64,000 bases of DNA. It comes from JAEUMG01 sp046349315 (GTDB taxonomy: Bacteria; Pseudomonadota; Alphaproteobacteria; Rhizobiales; Aestuariivirgaceae). The stretch is taken from contig JAXMCQ010000014.1 in NCBI GenBank assembly GCA_046349315.1, forward strand, positions 87,359 to 151,358, in the 5' to 3' direction. Both the position numbers and the translations under genes were made by a program. Under the pieces are notes generated by a model. The model searched no databases. It was not told the DNA's origin and worked only from the letters and a program-made list of their open reading frames with translations. The number at the start of each line of letters is the position of its first letter. Positions within the stretch are counted from its first letter, which is position 1. Shown in pieces: positions 6,967-15,678 of this stretch.

Positions 6967-8397
6967 CTACCTCACAATCACATTCTTGAACTGCCAGGGA
7001 TCGCGCTTATCGATATCCTCGGCAAAGAGTTCGACGCGGTTCTTGAGGGGCGTCCAGTCGGTATAGACGCCGACGATCGGACCCAGATACGCGCGCTGAA
7101 TTTCGAGGCAGCGGCGGAAATCCATCTCGTCGGTCTCGACGATGCCGGCATTGGGATTTTCGATCGCCCAAATGACGCCGGCGAGCACAGCGCTCGTCAC
7201 CTGCAGGCCGGTGGCGTTCTGGTAGGGCGCAAGCTTGCGCGCCTCTTCGATTGAAAGCTGCGAACCATACCAATAGGCGTTCTTCTTGTGGCCGTAGAGA
7301 AGCACGCCCAGTTCGTCGCTGCCATCGACGATCTCATTCTCGTCAAGGATGTGCTTGGTCGGCTGGTGCTCGCCGCCAAGACCGAAAATCTCGTGCAGCG
7401 ATAGGACCGCATCGTTGGAGGGGTGATAGGCGTAGTGGCAGGTTGGGCGGTAGGTGACCTTCTTGCCCTCCCTGACCGTGAAATAATCGGCGATCGAGAT
7501 CGCCTCGTTGTGAGTGACGAGAAAGCCATATTGAGGCCCCGCGGTCGGTGTCCAGGTGCGCACGCGCGTATCTGCGCCGGGCCGCGTCAAGTAGATCGCG
7601 GCACCGCTGCCTGCCTTGTGCTTGCGGCCATCGGGCGGAAGCTTTTTCTCATGCGTGCCCCAGCCCAGTTCCGCCGGCTGCAAGCCCTCCGAGATGAAGC
7701 CGTCGACCGACCAGGTATTGACGAATGTATTGAGCGGCTTCGGGTTCTTAGAGCGCTGCGTATCACGCTCGGCTATATGGATACCCTTGACGCCGACGCG
7801 CTTCATGAGCTTCGCCCATTCCTCGCGTGTGGCGGGTTCCTTGACCTTGATCTTGAGTTCAGCGGCAATGTCGAGCAGCGCCTGCTTGACGAACCATGAC
7901 ACCATGCCGGGATTGGCGCCGCAGCAGGAAACGGCTGTCGGACCGGGCCCCAATTCGCGCTTCAAGGCGAGGGTCTGCTCGCGCATCACGTAGTTTGTGC
8001 GCGCGGCGTTATCGAGCTTGGGATTGTAGTAGAAGCCCGGCCAGGGCTCGATGACGGTGTCGAGATAAAGCGCGCCGCTTTCCCGGGCGAGCCGCATGAT
8101 ATCGCGGGAATCGACATCGACGGAGAGATTGACAATGAAGGCAGGGCCGGGGCCGGCCGTCAGCAGCGGCTTCAATAGCGACTTGTAGTTCTTCCTTGTA
8201 AGCCCCTCCTTGATGAAGGCCAGGCCTTCCTTCTCGACAAGCTTGCGGTTGCTGTCGTCGGGATCGATCACCGTGAACTTGTTACGGTCGAGATCCAGAT
8301 GGCGAAGCAGGAGGGGCAACGTGCCGCGGCCGATCGAACCGAAGCCGATCATCACGATCGGGCCCTTCCAAGTGGCATGACGGGGCCAGGTGGTCAT
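6967..8397 (-). CDS. hss: Homospermidine synthase
   Basis: A 476-residue cytoplasmic enzyme, the usual length of bacterial homospermidine synthase. It makes sym-homospermidine from putrescine (or putrescine and spermidine) using NAD+ as a redox prosthetic group. The N-terminal Rossmann motif is GFGSIGRGTLPLLLRH, followed by the family stretch DTVIEPWPGFYYN. I chose the ATG at 8397 (MTTWPRH) because AGGAG precedes it. It is transcribed towards the amine gene cluster and ends 9 bases from it. Homospermidine is the characteristic triamine of many rhizobia and other alphaproteobacteria. Confidence 0.93.
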   Translation of the reverse strand: MTTWPRHATWKGPIVMIGFGSIGRGTLPLLLRHLDLDRNKFTVIDPDDSNRKLVEKEGLAFIKEGLTRKNYKSLLKPLLTAGPGPAFIVNLSVDVDSRDIMRLARESGALYLDTVIEPWPGFYYNPKLDNAARTNYVMREQTLALKRELGPGPTAVSCCGANPGMVSWFVKQALLDIAAELKIKVKEPATREEWAKLMKRVGVKGIHIAERDTQRSKNPKPLNTFVNTWSVDGFISEGLQPAELGWGTHEKKLPPDGRKHKAGSGAAIYLTRPGADTRVRTWTPTAGPQYGFLVTHNEAISIADYFTVREGKKVTYRPTCHYAYHPSNDAVLSLHEIFGLGGEHQPTKHILDENEIVDGSDELGVLLYGHKKNAYWYGSQLSIEEARKLAPYQNATGLQVTSAVLAGVIWAIENPNAGIVETDEMDFRRCLEIQRAYLGPIVGVYTDWTPLKNRVELFAEDIDKRDPWQFKNVIVR

Positions 8398-8569
8398 GGG
8401 TCTTTGCTCCTCTTGCTGCAATGCGATGCGGCGGCTCTTTAACCAAGAATCCCTGTCATAGGGACTCTTATTTGCGTCATGTCGTTTTCGCATAACGGCG
8501 TGGCGCCACCGGTGCTAGCGGCCGCGCGCCACGCGGTGCATCAATCGTCCAAGCACCCGCGAATCCATT

Positions 8570-9769
8570 ATGGCCTCCGAGTCACCTACAGCAGTCTGGA
8601 TGCCAGCGGCCCCCAAGCCCGGCGCGATGTCGTTTGCCATCCTCTTCGCGGTCGAATCCTTCGCGCGCGCGGTCGTCTCGGGCGTCGTCTCCGTCCAGGC
8701 CTATGATCTCCTTAAATCCGGCCAGCATGTCAGCCTGCTGTTCACGACCGTCGGCCTCTTCGTGCCGCTCGGGACGCTGGCGGTACCGCTCCTCCACCAT
8801 TTCATGCCACGGCGCTGGGTCTATACGACCGGCGTTCTGCTGCTGATCGCGGCGAGCCTGTGTTTCGCGAGCTTCACGTTGGTCGGGCAGGCGGCCGGCA
8901 TGTATCTGCGGGTTCTCGGAACCGCCGTACTCAACATCACGCTGGCGCTCTACATTCTCGACCATATCCGCCGCGTCGAGCTGGTGCGCTCGGAGCCTCT
9001 GCGGCTCTCATTCTCGGTCGTTTCGTGGACGGCAGGCCCGTATCTCGGCATCTGGCTCTATGCGAATTACGGCCACGCCGCGCCGCAGATCGCCGCCATC
9101 ATCGGCGCCGTCGTGCTCCTCATCATGTTTTGGTACCTGCGGCTATCGACCAATCCGGCGATCAAGGCGGGGCCGGCGCGGCCGGTGAGCCCCTGGGCGA
9201 GCGTCGGCCGGTTCGTCTCCCAGCCGCGTCTGCGGCTTGCCTGGCTCATTGCCTTCGGCCGTTCCTGCTTCTGGTCGAGCTTCTTCATCTATGGGCCGCT
9301 TCTCATGATCGAAGGCGGCCTCGGCAAGGAGGCGGGCGGCCTTTTGCTATCGGCCGGCAATGCAGTGCTCATCCTTGCCATCGTCTTTGGGCGGATCGCC
9401 GAGCGGACCAGCGTCAGGCACGTGATCGTCGGCGCCTTTGCGGCGGGCGCAATGGCATCGATCGCCGCCGGGCTCGCCGGAACCGGAGCGCCTCTTCTTG
9501 CCGCACTGATGCTGTTCATCGGCTCGATTGCCGCTTCTTCGCTCGACGGCGTCGGTGGTATTCCCTTCATGCGGGCGGTGAAAGGCCGCGAGCGTGCGGC
9601 GATGACGGGCGTCTACCGCACCTATATCGATTTTTCCGACCTGATCCCGTCCTTCGTCTTCTCGATCGCGCTTGGATTTTTCGGCCTCGGCGTCGTCTTC
9701 ATTATCTTGGGCTTCTGGCTGGCGATCGTCGGCCTCACGGCGTGGATTTACCTGCCGCGCTCGATGTAG
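8570..9769 (+). CDS. MFS-type membrane transporter
   Basis: A 399-residue protein with about 10-12 hydrophobic membrane segments in two halves, matching the major facilitator superfamily. It diverges from homospermidine synthase across 172 bases. No substrate-specific motif is recognised. The start is uncertain: no ribosome-binding site is clear at 8570, and a second ATG at 8627 (MSFAILFAVES) would also give a full first membrane helix. Its last 35 bases overlap the end of the desaturase gene on the other strand. Export of a polyamine is possible from position alone but unsupported. Confidence 0.7.
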   Translation: MASESPTAVWMPAAPKPGAMSFAILFAVESFARAVVSGVVSVQAYDLLKSGQHVSLLFTTVGLFVPLGTLAVPLLHHFMPRRWVYTTGVLLLIAASLCFASFTLVGQAAGMYLRVLGTAVLNITLALYILDHIRRVELVRSEPLRLSFSVVSWTAGPYLGIWLYANYGHAAPQIAAIIGAVVLLIMFWYLRLSTNPAIKAGPARPVSPWASVGRFVSQPRLRLAWLIAFGRSCFWSSFFIYGPLLMIEGGLGKEAGGLLLSAGNAVLILAIVFGRIAERTSVRHVIVGAFAAGAMASIAAGLAGTGAPLLAALMLFIGSIAASSLDGVGGIPFMRAVKGRERAAMTGVYRTYIDFSDLIPSFVFSIALGFFGLGVVFIILGFWLAIVGLTAWIYLPRSM

Positions 9770-10672
9770 CCCAGGCGGCACGGATCTGGCGGTGCGCCTC
9801 GCCATAGCCATTGGCCGTCTTTTGTAGCCTTGAAGCAAGATTGCTGTTGAGCGCCGGCAGGCGATGAAATGGCACCGTCGGCAAGGCGTGATGGGCGCTG
9901 TGGAACGGCATGTTCCAAGCGAGGAAACGCACCAGCCGGTTGGTATAGGTGGTGCGCGAATTGGCAAGCATGTTGGCGACCAAGGGACAGGCGCCATGCT
10001 CGGCCATGAGATAGGCACGCAGGAATGGCTGTCCGAGCAGGGCCGGGATCACCCAAAGCGTCAGAATCCAGGTCCAGCCGAAGGCGATCCCGGCAATCGC
10101 AACAGCAGCCATGGCCGCGAGATGCAGCCGCGCCTCGAGCACGAGTTTGCGGCGCGCGTTCGCCGGCACGAAATCCGGCAAGGACCGCCCCAGTGCATTG
10201 TTGATCAGCACCGCAACTCGGCGCGCCAATAGGGGATGCCGCTCAGATGCCAAAGATATCCGCGCCAATCGCTTGGCTTTGGACTCGCAAGTTCGGGATC
10301 ATGCGCCGGATCCTGCGTGTGACGGTGGTGGGCGAAATGGAAAAAGCGGAAATGGCGGGGCGGGAGCAGCAGTAGAAAACCGCAAACCTCGGCGATGAAC
10401 ACATTGAGCCAGGACGTCTTGAAGGCGGTGCCGTGGATCGTTTCGTGCTCGAGCGCGAAAAGTGAGACGAGCGCAATGCCGTGCAAGGTCATCGCAAGAA
10501 TTTTCAGCGCGGGATTGCCGGTCCACAGGACAACACTCCCGGTGAGGAAAAGAAGAAGTACATGTCCGGCAAGATGCACGAGCCCAGGCAGATCGCGCGT
10601 TTCCTTGAGTTCGCTAAGTTCCGTAGCGCTCAGTGCGGCAAGTGCGTCACGATGCGTGAACTCTTCATGCAT
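9735..10672 (-). pseudogene. Fatty acid desaturase, broken by a frameshift
   Basis: Two adjoining minus-strand reading frames together make one membrane desaturase. The upstream part has the first two histidine boxes, EHETIHGTAF and HFAHHRHTQDPAHD; it stops at 10205-10207. The downstream part continues from about 10210 as VLINNALGRSLPDF and carries the third box, NMPFHSAHHALPTVPFH. One lost base near 10208-10213 explains the break. The ATG at 10672 was taken as start; a GTG at 10753 in the same frame would overlap the divergent rhodanese start. As it stands no complete enzyme is made. All three metal-binding boxes are intact, so the lesion is recent or a sequencing error. Confidence 0.8.
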
Positions 10673-10746
10673 TAGTCGAGCGGCTTCTTGACCGGCGGCA
10701 GCGAAAGTCGTCAACTGCGGCCCCTTTGCGAGCGGCGGGACGCGAT

Positions 10747-11154
10747 ATGTCACAGAAAATCACTGTTGGCTACAAGCAGCTATTGGCCGAGGCCGAGCGC
10801 GCCATCGAAGGCGTCAGCGTCGAGCAGGCGATCGAAGCCGCGAACCAACCAGATGTCGTCATCGTCGATATCCGCGATCCACGCGAGATCGAGCGCGAGG
10901 GGCGGATCCCCAATTCCTTCCACGCGCCGCGCGGCATGCTCGAATTCTGGGTTGATCCGGAAAGTCCCTATTTCAAGCCGGTCTTCGGCGAGGATAAGAC
11001 ATTTATCATACACTGCGCGAGCGGATGGCGCTCGGCGCTCGCCACCGAGGCATTGCAGCGAATGGGGCTCAAGCCGGTGAAGAATCTCAAGGGCGGGTTC
11101 ACCGCGTGGAAAGCGGCCGGCGGCCCGGTGGAGAAGCCTCCATCCAAGCCCTAG
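10747..11154 (+). CDS. Rhodanese-like sulfurtransferase
   Basis: A 135-residue single-domain rhodanese. The active loop is HCASGWRSALAT with the catalytic Cys, and the domain shows the usual VVIVDIRDPREIEREGRIP and the closing GGFTAWKAAGGPV. The ATG at 10747 gives a compact protein. It is divergent from the broken desaturase and precedes two GST genes. It probably carries sulfane sulfur; the physiological acceptor is unknown. Confidence 0.85.
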   Translation: MSQKITVGYKQLLAEAERAIEGVSVEQAIEAANQPDVVIVDIRDPREIEREGRIPNSFHAPRGMLEFWVDPESPYFKPVFGEDKTFIIHCASGWRSALATEALQRMGLKPVKNLKGGFTAWKAAGGPVEKPPSKP

Positions 11155-11190
11155 CCAAACGTGGGACGGCGGCACGTATTGGATAGGGGC

Positions 11191-11847
11191 ATGAGCAAAC
11201 TTCATTTGATTTTAGGCAACAAGAATTATTCGTCATGGTCGCTGAGGCCGTGGCTTGCGATGACCATGGCCGGGCTTCCCTTCAAGGAGACGGTGATCCC
11301 GCTCGACACGCCGGATACGAAAGCGGCGATCGCCGAGCATTCGGCCGCGGGGCGTGTGCCGATCCTTCATCACGGCAAGCTCGTCATTTGGGATTCGATG
11401 GCAATCCTCGAATATCTCGCCGAGACCTTTCCGGAAAAGAAACTCTGGCCGGTCGGCAAGACGGCGCGTGCTGTGGCCCGCGCCGTCTCCAATGAAATGC
11501 ATTCCGGGTTTTCGGCTCTGCGTAATGCCTGTCCGATGAACATCCGTCGCGCGCCAAAGCCCATCCCATTGAATGATGCCGTTAAGGCAGACACCGCGCG
11601 CGTCGAGAGCATCTGGCGCGACTGCCGCAAGAAATTTGGCAAGGGTGGACCCTATCTCTTTGGAAAATTCTCGATCGCCGACGCCATGTTTGCGCCTGTC
11701 GCGAGCCGTTTTTCGACCTATTTGCTCTCCGCTGAAGGAGACACCAACGCCTATGTTACAACGATCCTCGACAGTCCCGCCTTCAAGCTCTGGGAAGAGT
11801 CGGCGCTCAAGGAGAGCTGGGTGATTCCGGCGGACGAAGTCGATTAG
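11191..11847 (+). CDS. Glutathione S-transferase family protein (first of a tandem pair)
   Basis: A 218-residue cytosolic GST. The thioredoxin-like N-terminal domain begins LILGNKNYSSWSLRPWLAM, where Ser and Trp next to the bend mark the likely glutathione site, and contains AAGRVPILHHG and WDSMAILEYLAE. An all-helical C-terminal domain follows with FGKFSIADAMFAPV. The ATG at 11191 is preferred over an upstream GTG. It lies 11 bases before a clear paralogue with the same start (NKxxSSWSLRPWLA), so the pair arose by tandem duplication. Confidence 0.88.
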   Translation: MSKLHLILGNKNYSSWSLRPWLAMTMAGLPFKETVIPLDTPDTKAAIAEHSAAGRVPILHHGKLVIWDSMAILEYLAETFPEKKLWPVGKTARAVARAVSNEMHSGFSALRNACPMNIRRAPKPIPLNDAVKADTARVESIWRDCRKKFGKGGPYLFGKFSIADAMFAPVASRFSTYLLSAEGDTNAYVTTILDSPAFKLWEESALKESWVIPADEVD

Positions 11848-11858
11848 GACGGTCATTC

Positions 11859-12506
11859 ATGTATGAGCTTTACATCGGCAATAAGTGCTTCTCGTCATGG
11901 TCGCTGAGGCCTTGGTTGGCGCTGAAGCACCACAACATACCCTTCACCGAGAAATTCGTGCGCTTGCGCCAGCCGGATACCGCGGCGCGCCTCCTCGAGG
12001 TCTCGCCCTCGGGCCGCGTTCCGGTGCTTCATCATGACGGCCGCAAGATTTGGGACACGCTCGCCATTCTTGAATATTTGGCGGAACTTCATCCCGATAA
12101 GAGATTGTGGCCCGATGACCGTGAGGCGCGTGCCATGGCCCGCAGTGTTTCGGCCGAAATGCATTCGAGCTTCGCCGATGTGCGCAATCAATGGGCGATG
12201 AACTTGCGCCGGCCCAAAACCTACAAGGCATTGTCGGAAGCGGGTCCGAAGCAGGCGGCGCGGATTGAAGCGATCTGGCGCGAGTGCCGGAAGCATTATG
12301 GCGTTGGAGGACCGTTCCTGTTCGGGAGTTTCACCGCCGCCGATGCCATGTATGCGCCGGTGGTCACCCGTTTCGACACCTATGGCGGCGATCTCGCGCC
12401 CGATATACGCGCCTATGTCGATAGCATCCTCGCCCTGCCGGCGATGAAGGAATGGTATGCCGGTGCCGCGGCCGAAACTTTCCCCGAACCAGGTCCCGAT
12501 GAGTGA
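11859..12506 (+). CDS. Glutathione S-transferase family protein (second of a tandem pair)
   Basis: A 215-residue GST, paralogous to the gene just upstream. The N-terminus is MYELYIGNKCFSSWSLRPWL, then SPSGRVPVLHHDG and WDTLAILEYLAEL; the C-terminal domain has FGSFTAADAMYAPVVTRF. It differs by a Cys before the SSWS stretch. Both copies appear intact, which argues for some division of labour, but the substrate is unknown. Confidence 0.88.
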   Translation: MYELYIGNKCFSSWSLRPWLALKHHNIPFTEKFVRLRQPDTAARLLEVSPSGRVPVLHHDGRKIWDTLAILEYLAELHPDKRLWPDDREARAMARSVSAEMHSSFADVRNQWAMNLRRPKTYKALSEAGPKQAARIEAIWRECRKHYGVGGPFLFGSFTAADAMYAPVVTRFDTYGGDLAPDIRAYVDSILALPAMKEWYAGAAAETFPEPGPDE

Positions 12507-12508
12507 AT

Positions 12509-12724
12509 TCAGATATAGCAGATCACTTGGCCTCTCCTGACTTCGGCCTTGTAGAAAAGCCCGTAGGCTTTGGCGCAGATCTTTCTCGCCTGTTCTTGGG
12601 TGATCGCGGGCGGAGGTGGTTTCTGCGGTTTCTTCTTCGTGGCGGACGCACCTTCCGAGCTGAGCGCCACCAACAGCGCCAGCGCGCAGCCAGCCATAAG
12701 GCAGGCCTTCGCGTTCTTCATCAT
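12509..12724 (-). CDS. Small secreted protein with Lys/Pro linker and two C-terminal cysteines (copy B)
   Basis: A 71-residue protein starting with the tandem ATGs at 12724/12721. Residues 1-27 are a signal peptide ending near GASA. A short basic, Pro-rich linker (TKKKPQKPPPP) follows and then a domain of about 35 residues with Cys near each end (ICAKAYGLFYKAEV to VICYI). Its start overlaps the stop of the next gene upstream by four bases. That gene has the same architecture, so they form a two-gene operon of exported mini-proteins. I recognise no family. A disulfide between the two Cys residues after export is likely. Confidence 0.7.
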   Translation of the reverse strand: MMKNAKACLMAGCALALLVALSSEGASATKKKPQKPPPPAITQEQARKICAKAYGLFYKAEVRRGQVICYI

Positions 12725-12951
12725 ACTAGGTACCAGCAATGCAATACTCCATCCTTGGTGATGCGATAGCGCTGGACTCGCGGCACGGGGCCTCCGTGTT
12801 TTGCGACAAGCTGCTTGCAAAGCTCATAGGGATCGAATTTCTGCTTGGTCTGTGATGGGGTGTTCGGCTTCTTCTTCTGCGCCGCCTCAGCCGCCTCGGG
12901 TATGCAGGCGAGAAATGTCATCAAGCTGACAAACGTAGCGAGCTTCCTCAT
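12721..12951 (-). CDS. Small secreted protein with Lys/Pro linker and two C-terminal cysteines (copy A)
   Basis: A 76-residue protein starting at the ATG of 12951 (MRKLATFVSLMTFLACIPEAAEAA), a clear signal peptide. It continues with a basic linker (QKKKPNTPSQTKQK) and a short domain bounded by Cys (ELCKQLVAKHGG to GVLHCWYLV). The layout is the same as copy B downstream, with little sequence identity outside the pattern. No known domain is recognised. Confidence 0.7.
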   Translation of the reverse strand: MRKLATFVSLMTFLACIPEAAEAAQKKKPNTPSQTKQKFDPYELCKQLVAKHGGPVPRVQRYRITKDGVLHCWYLV

Positions 12952-13056
12952 ATCCGCTCCCAATAACGTTCCTTACGCTACGTCATTTTATAGACTGTGG
13001 ATTGCGGATTGCAAGCCTCTGTCACAAGATCGGCTGTTCGAATCTCCAGGGCGCCC

Positions 13057-14664
13057 ATGGCGGTCATCACATCGCAAATCTCGGCTTCATCGACTGAATT
13101 CACGGCGAATGCCGGCGCGATGCGCACGCTCGTTGCCGAACTCCGCGGTCGTCGGACCACAGCGGCGGAAGGCGGCCCGCAAAAGGCACGCGAGCGTCAC
13201 GTTTCTCGCGGCAAGCTCCTGCCGCGCGATCGCGTCAATGCGCTGCTCGATCCGGCGACGCCGTTCCTCGAACTCTCACCGCTCGCCGCCTACGACCTCT
13301 ATGGCGGCGACATTCACGGCGCCGGGCTTGTCACTGGCATCGGCCGGGTCAGCGGGCGCGAATGCGTGATCGTGTGCAATGACGCGACGATCAAGGGCGG
13401 CACCTATTACCCGTTAACGGTCAAAAAGCACCTGCGCGCGCAGGCGATCGCGCGCGAGAACCGCTTGCCGTGCATCTATCTCGTCGACTCTGGCGGCGCG
13501 AACCTTCCGAACCAGACCGAAGTCTTTCCCGATCGCGAACACTTCGGCCGCATCTTCTACAACCAGGCGCAGATGTCGGCTGCTTCCATTCCGCAAATAG
13601 CGTGCGTGATGGGCTCTTGCACAGCCGGTGGCGCCTATGTCCCGGCCATGTCGGATGAGACGGTGATCGTGCGCAAGCAAGGCACGATCTTTCTTGCCGG
13701 ACCGCCGCTCGTGAAGGCGGCAACCGGTGAAGAAGTCTCGGCCGAGGATCTGGGCGGCGCGAATGTTCACGCTCGCCAGTCCGGCGTTGCTGATCACTAT
13801 GCCGTCGATGATGCGCATGCGATTGCGATCGTTCGCCAGATCGTCGCGCATCTCGATAGTCCCGACGCCCACCCGATCGCACGGCGTGAGGTCATGGCAC
13901 CGCGCTTAGACGCAAACGAACTTGACGGCATTATCCCGCAGTCCTTCGCCAAATCTTATGATGTTCGCGAGGTGATTGGCCGCATCGTCGACGGTTCCGA
14001 CTTCGCCGAGTTTAAGCAGCTCTATGGTGAAACACTTGTCTGCGGCTTTGCCCATATCTGGGGCATCCCGGTCGGCATTCTCGCTAATAACGGCATTCTC
14101 TATTCGCAATCGGCGCTTAAAGGCGCGCATTTCATCGAATTGTGCTGCCAGCGCCGCATCCCCTTGCTTTTCCTGCAGAATATTTCCGGCTTCATGGTCG
14201 GCCAGCGATATGAGGCGGGCGGCATCGCCAAGGATGGTGCCAAGCTCGTGACGGCGGTCGCCTGCGCCGCGGTGCCCAAGATCACCGTCATTATTGGCGG
14301 TTCGTTCGGCGCAGGCAATTACGGCATGTGCGGGCGGGCTTACGATCCACGTTTCCTCTTCACCTGGCCAAACAGCCGCATTTCGGTGATGGGCGGTGAG
14401 CAGGCGGCCTCCGTGCTGGCGACAGTGCGCGGCGACAATCTGCGCGCCGAAGGCAACAACTGGACCTCCGCCGAAGAAGAGGCCTTCAAGGCGCCGATCA
14501 GGGAGCAGTATGAGAGCGAGGGCAATCCCTATTATGCCACCGCGCGGCTATGGGATGACGGCATTATAGCGCCTTCCGAAACGCGCGATGTTCTGGGCCT
14601 TGCCTTTGCTGCGACGCTCAACGCTCCGATCCCGGAAACGCGCTTCGGCGTCTTCAGGATGTAA
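13057..14664 (+). CDS. mccB: Methylcrotonyl-CoA carboxylase beta subunit (carboxyltransferase)
   Basis: A 535-residue carboxyltransferase subunit, the usual length for MccB. It transfers CO2 from carboxybiotin to 3-methylcrotonyl-CoA in leucine breakdown. Diagnostic stretches are PQKARERHVSRGKLLPRDR, NDATIKGGTYYPLTVKKH, SGGANLPNQTEVFPD, and GSFGAGNYGMCGRAYDPRF. I chose ATG 13057; an in-frame ATG at 12997 would add 20 residues unlike the family. The partner mccA is 1 kb downstream beyond a transporter gene on the other strand. Confidence 0.95.
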   Translation: MAVITSQISASSTEFTANAGAMRTLVAELRGRRTTAAEGGPQKARERHVSRGKLLPRDRVNALLDPATPFLELSPLAAYDLYGGDIHGAGLVTGIGRVSGRECVIVCNDATIKGGTYYPLTVKKHLRAQAIARENRLPCIYLVDSGGANLPNQTEVFPDREHFGRIFYNQAQMSAASIPQIACVMGSCTAGGAYVPAMSDETVIVRKQGTIFLAGPPLVKAATGEEVSAEDLGGANVHARQSGVADHYAVDDAHAIAIVRQIVAHLDSPDAHPIARREVMAPRLDANELDGIIPQSFAKSYDVREVIGRIVDGSDFAEFKQLYGETLVCGFAHIWGIPVGILANNGILYSQSALKGAHFIELCCQRRIPLLFLQNISGFMVGQRYEAGGIAKDGAKLVTAVACAAVPKITVIIGGSFGAGNYGMCGRAYDPRFLFTWPNSRISVMGGEQAASVLATVRGDNLRAEGNNWTSAEEEAFKAPIREQYESEGNPYYATARLWDDGIIAPSETRDVLGLAFAATLNAPIPETRFGVFRM

Positions 14665-15610
14665 CCGGCTTCGTTGCCTTGGTCACGATCACCACGATGC
14701 CGAGCAGGATGAGTGCCCCGCCGATGAAGTGATAGGGCTCCAGTTTTTCGCCGAGCAGGAGATAGGCGAAAAACGGCACGAACAGCATCTGGAGATACAT
14801 CAGGAGGCCCGCCTTGGCGGCGCCGAGGATCTCGATGCTCCAATTGAAGAGAAGATACATGATGGCGCCGCCGAAAATCGCGCAGTAGCCGAGCGCCAGA
14901 GCGCCGCGCATGTCCATGCTGAAGCTGTCACCCATCAGGATCTCAACAACTGCAAACGGAATCCCGACAGCCGAGCCCGCAAGCAGCAGCATGACCAGCA
15001 ACGGCAATCGGTCGAGCGTGAATTTCGCGCGGCGCAAGAGCACGGTGTAGAGACCAAAGCCGAAGGCGCCAAGTAGGACCCACAATTCGCCGATATTGAA
15101 ATTGAGGCCGAGCAATTGCGCCAATTGCCCGTGAACGATGATGACGATCATGCCGATGAATGAAACGACGGCGCCGGCTGCCTGCCAAGCGCCCATCGGC
15201 TCGCCAAGCACGAAGAAGGCGAGCACCATGGTGATGATCGGCATGAGCGAGATGATCAGGCCGCAATTGATGACGTTGGTATAGAGAAGCCCAAGGAAGA
15301 TCAGGCCTTGTGTCAGGAACAGGCCGCTGCCGCCAATGACGAGGAGTTCGACCCAGCGCTCCTTGAGGAGCTTGGTCATTTGGGCGCGGTATGAATAGAC
15401 GAAGGGCAGGAGGACGAGAGCGGCGAGGAAAGCCCGGCACAGCGCCAATGTGAAGGGTGGCAGGTCGGCCACCACCCATTTCACCGCGATATAGACGTTG
15501 GCCGAGAGCAGCCAGCACAGGGCGCCGGCGATATAGCCCGTCGTCTGCGAGGCGGTGTCGCCTGGCGTTCCACCGCGCGCCTGGTCCGCCGTTAATAAAT
15601 GAAAGGCCAT
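14654..15610 (-). CDS. DMT-superfamily transporter (two EamA domains)
   Basis: A 318-residue membrane protein with about ten helices in two EamA repeats, each with the GEP(M)/GEKLE-type motif near its end (FFVLGEPMGAW; YLLLGEKLEPYHF). It starts at ATG 15610 after GGGGGAGC. Its end overlaps mccB by 11 bases tail to tail, and it is divergent from mccA. It therefore separates two genes that are usually co-transcribed. Substrates of this superfamily are varied metabolites; leucine-related export is only a guess from position. Confidence 0.85.
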   Translation of the reverse strand: MAFHLLTADQARGGTPGDTASQTTGYIAGALCWLLSANVYIAVKWVVADLPPFTLALCRAFLAALVLLPFVYSYRAQMTKLLKERWVELLVIGGSGLFLTQGLIFLGLLYTNVINCGLIISLMPIITMVLAFFVLGEPMGAWQAAGAVVSFIGMIVIIVHGQLAQLLGLNFNIGELWVLLGAFGFGLYTVLLRRAKFTLDRLPLLVMLLLAGSAVGIPFAVVEILMGDSFSMDMRGALALGYCAIFGGAIMYLLFNWSIEILGAAKAGLLMYLQMLFVPFFAYLLLGEKLEPYHFIGGALILLGIVVIVTKATKPVTS

Positions 15611-15678
15611 GCCTGCTCCCCCGCCAAGGTGCCCAATCTGGTTTGCCTTTGCCGCGCTGTCCATGGAATGATTGGCCC

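Noticed and set aside
13032..13056. tRNA-like T-arm sequence (GTTCGAATCTCCAGGGCGCC) before mccB
   Set aside because: The stem next to TTCGAAT does not pair and no anticodon or D arm is found upstream; it is a chance match or an unrecognisable fragment.
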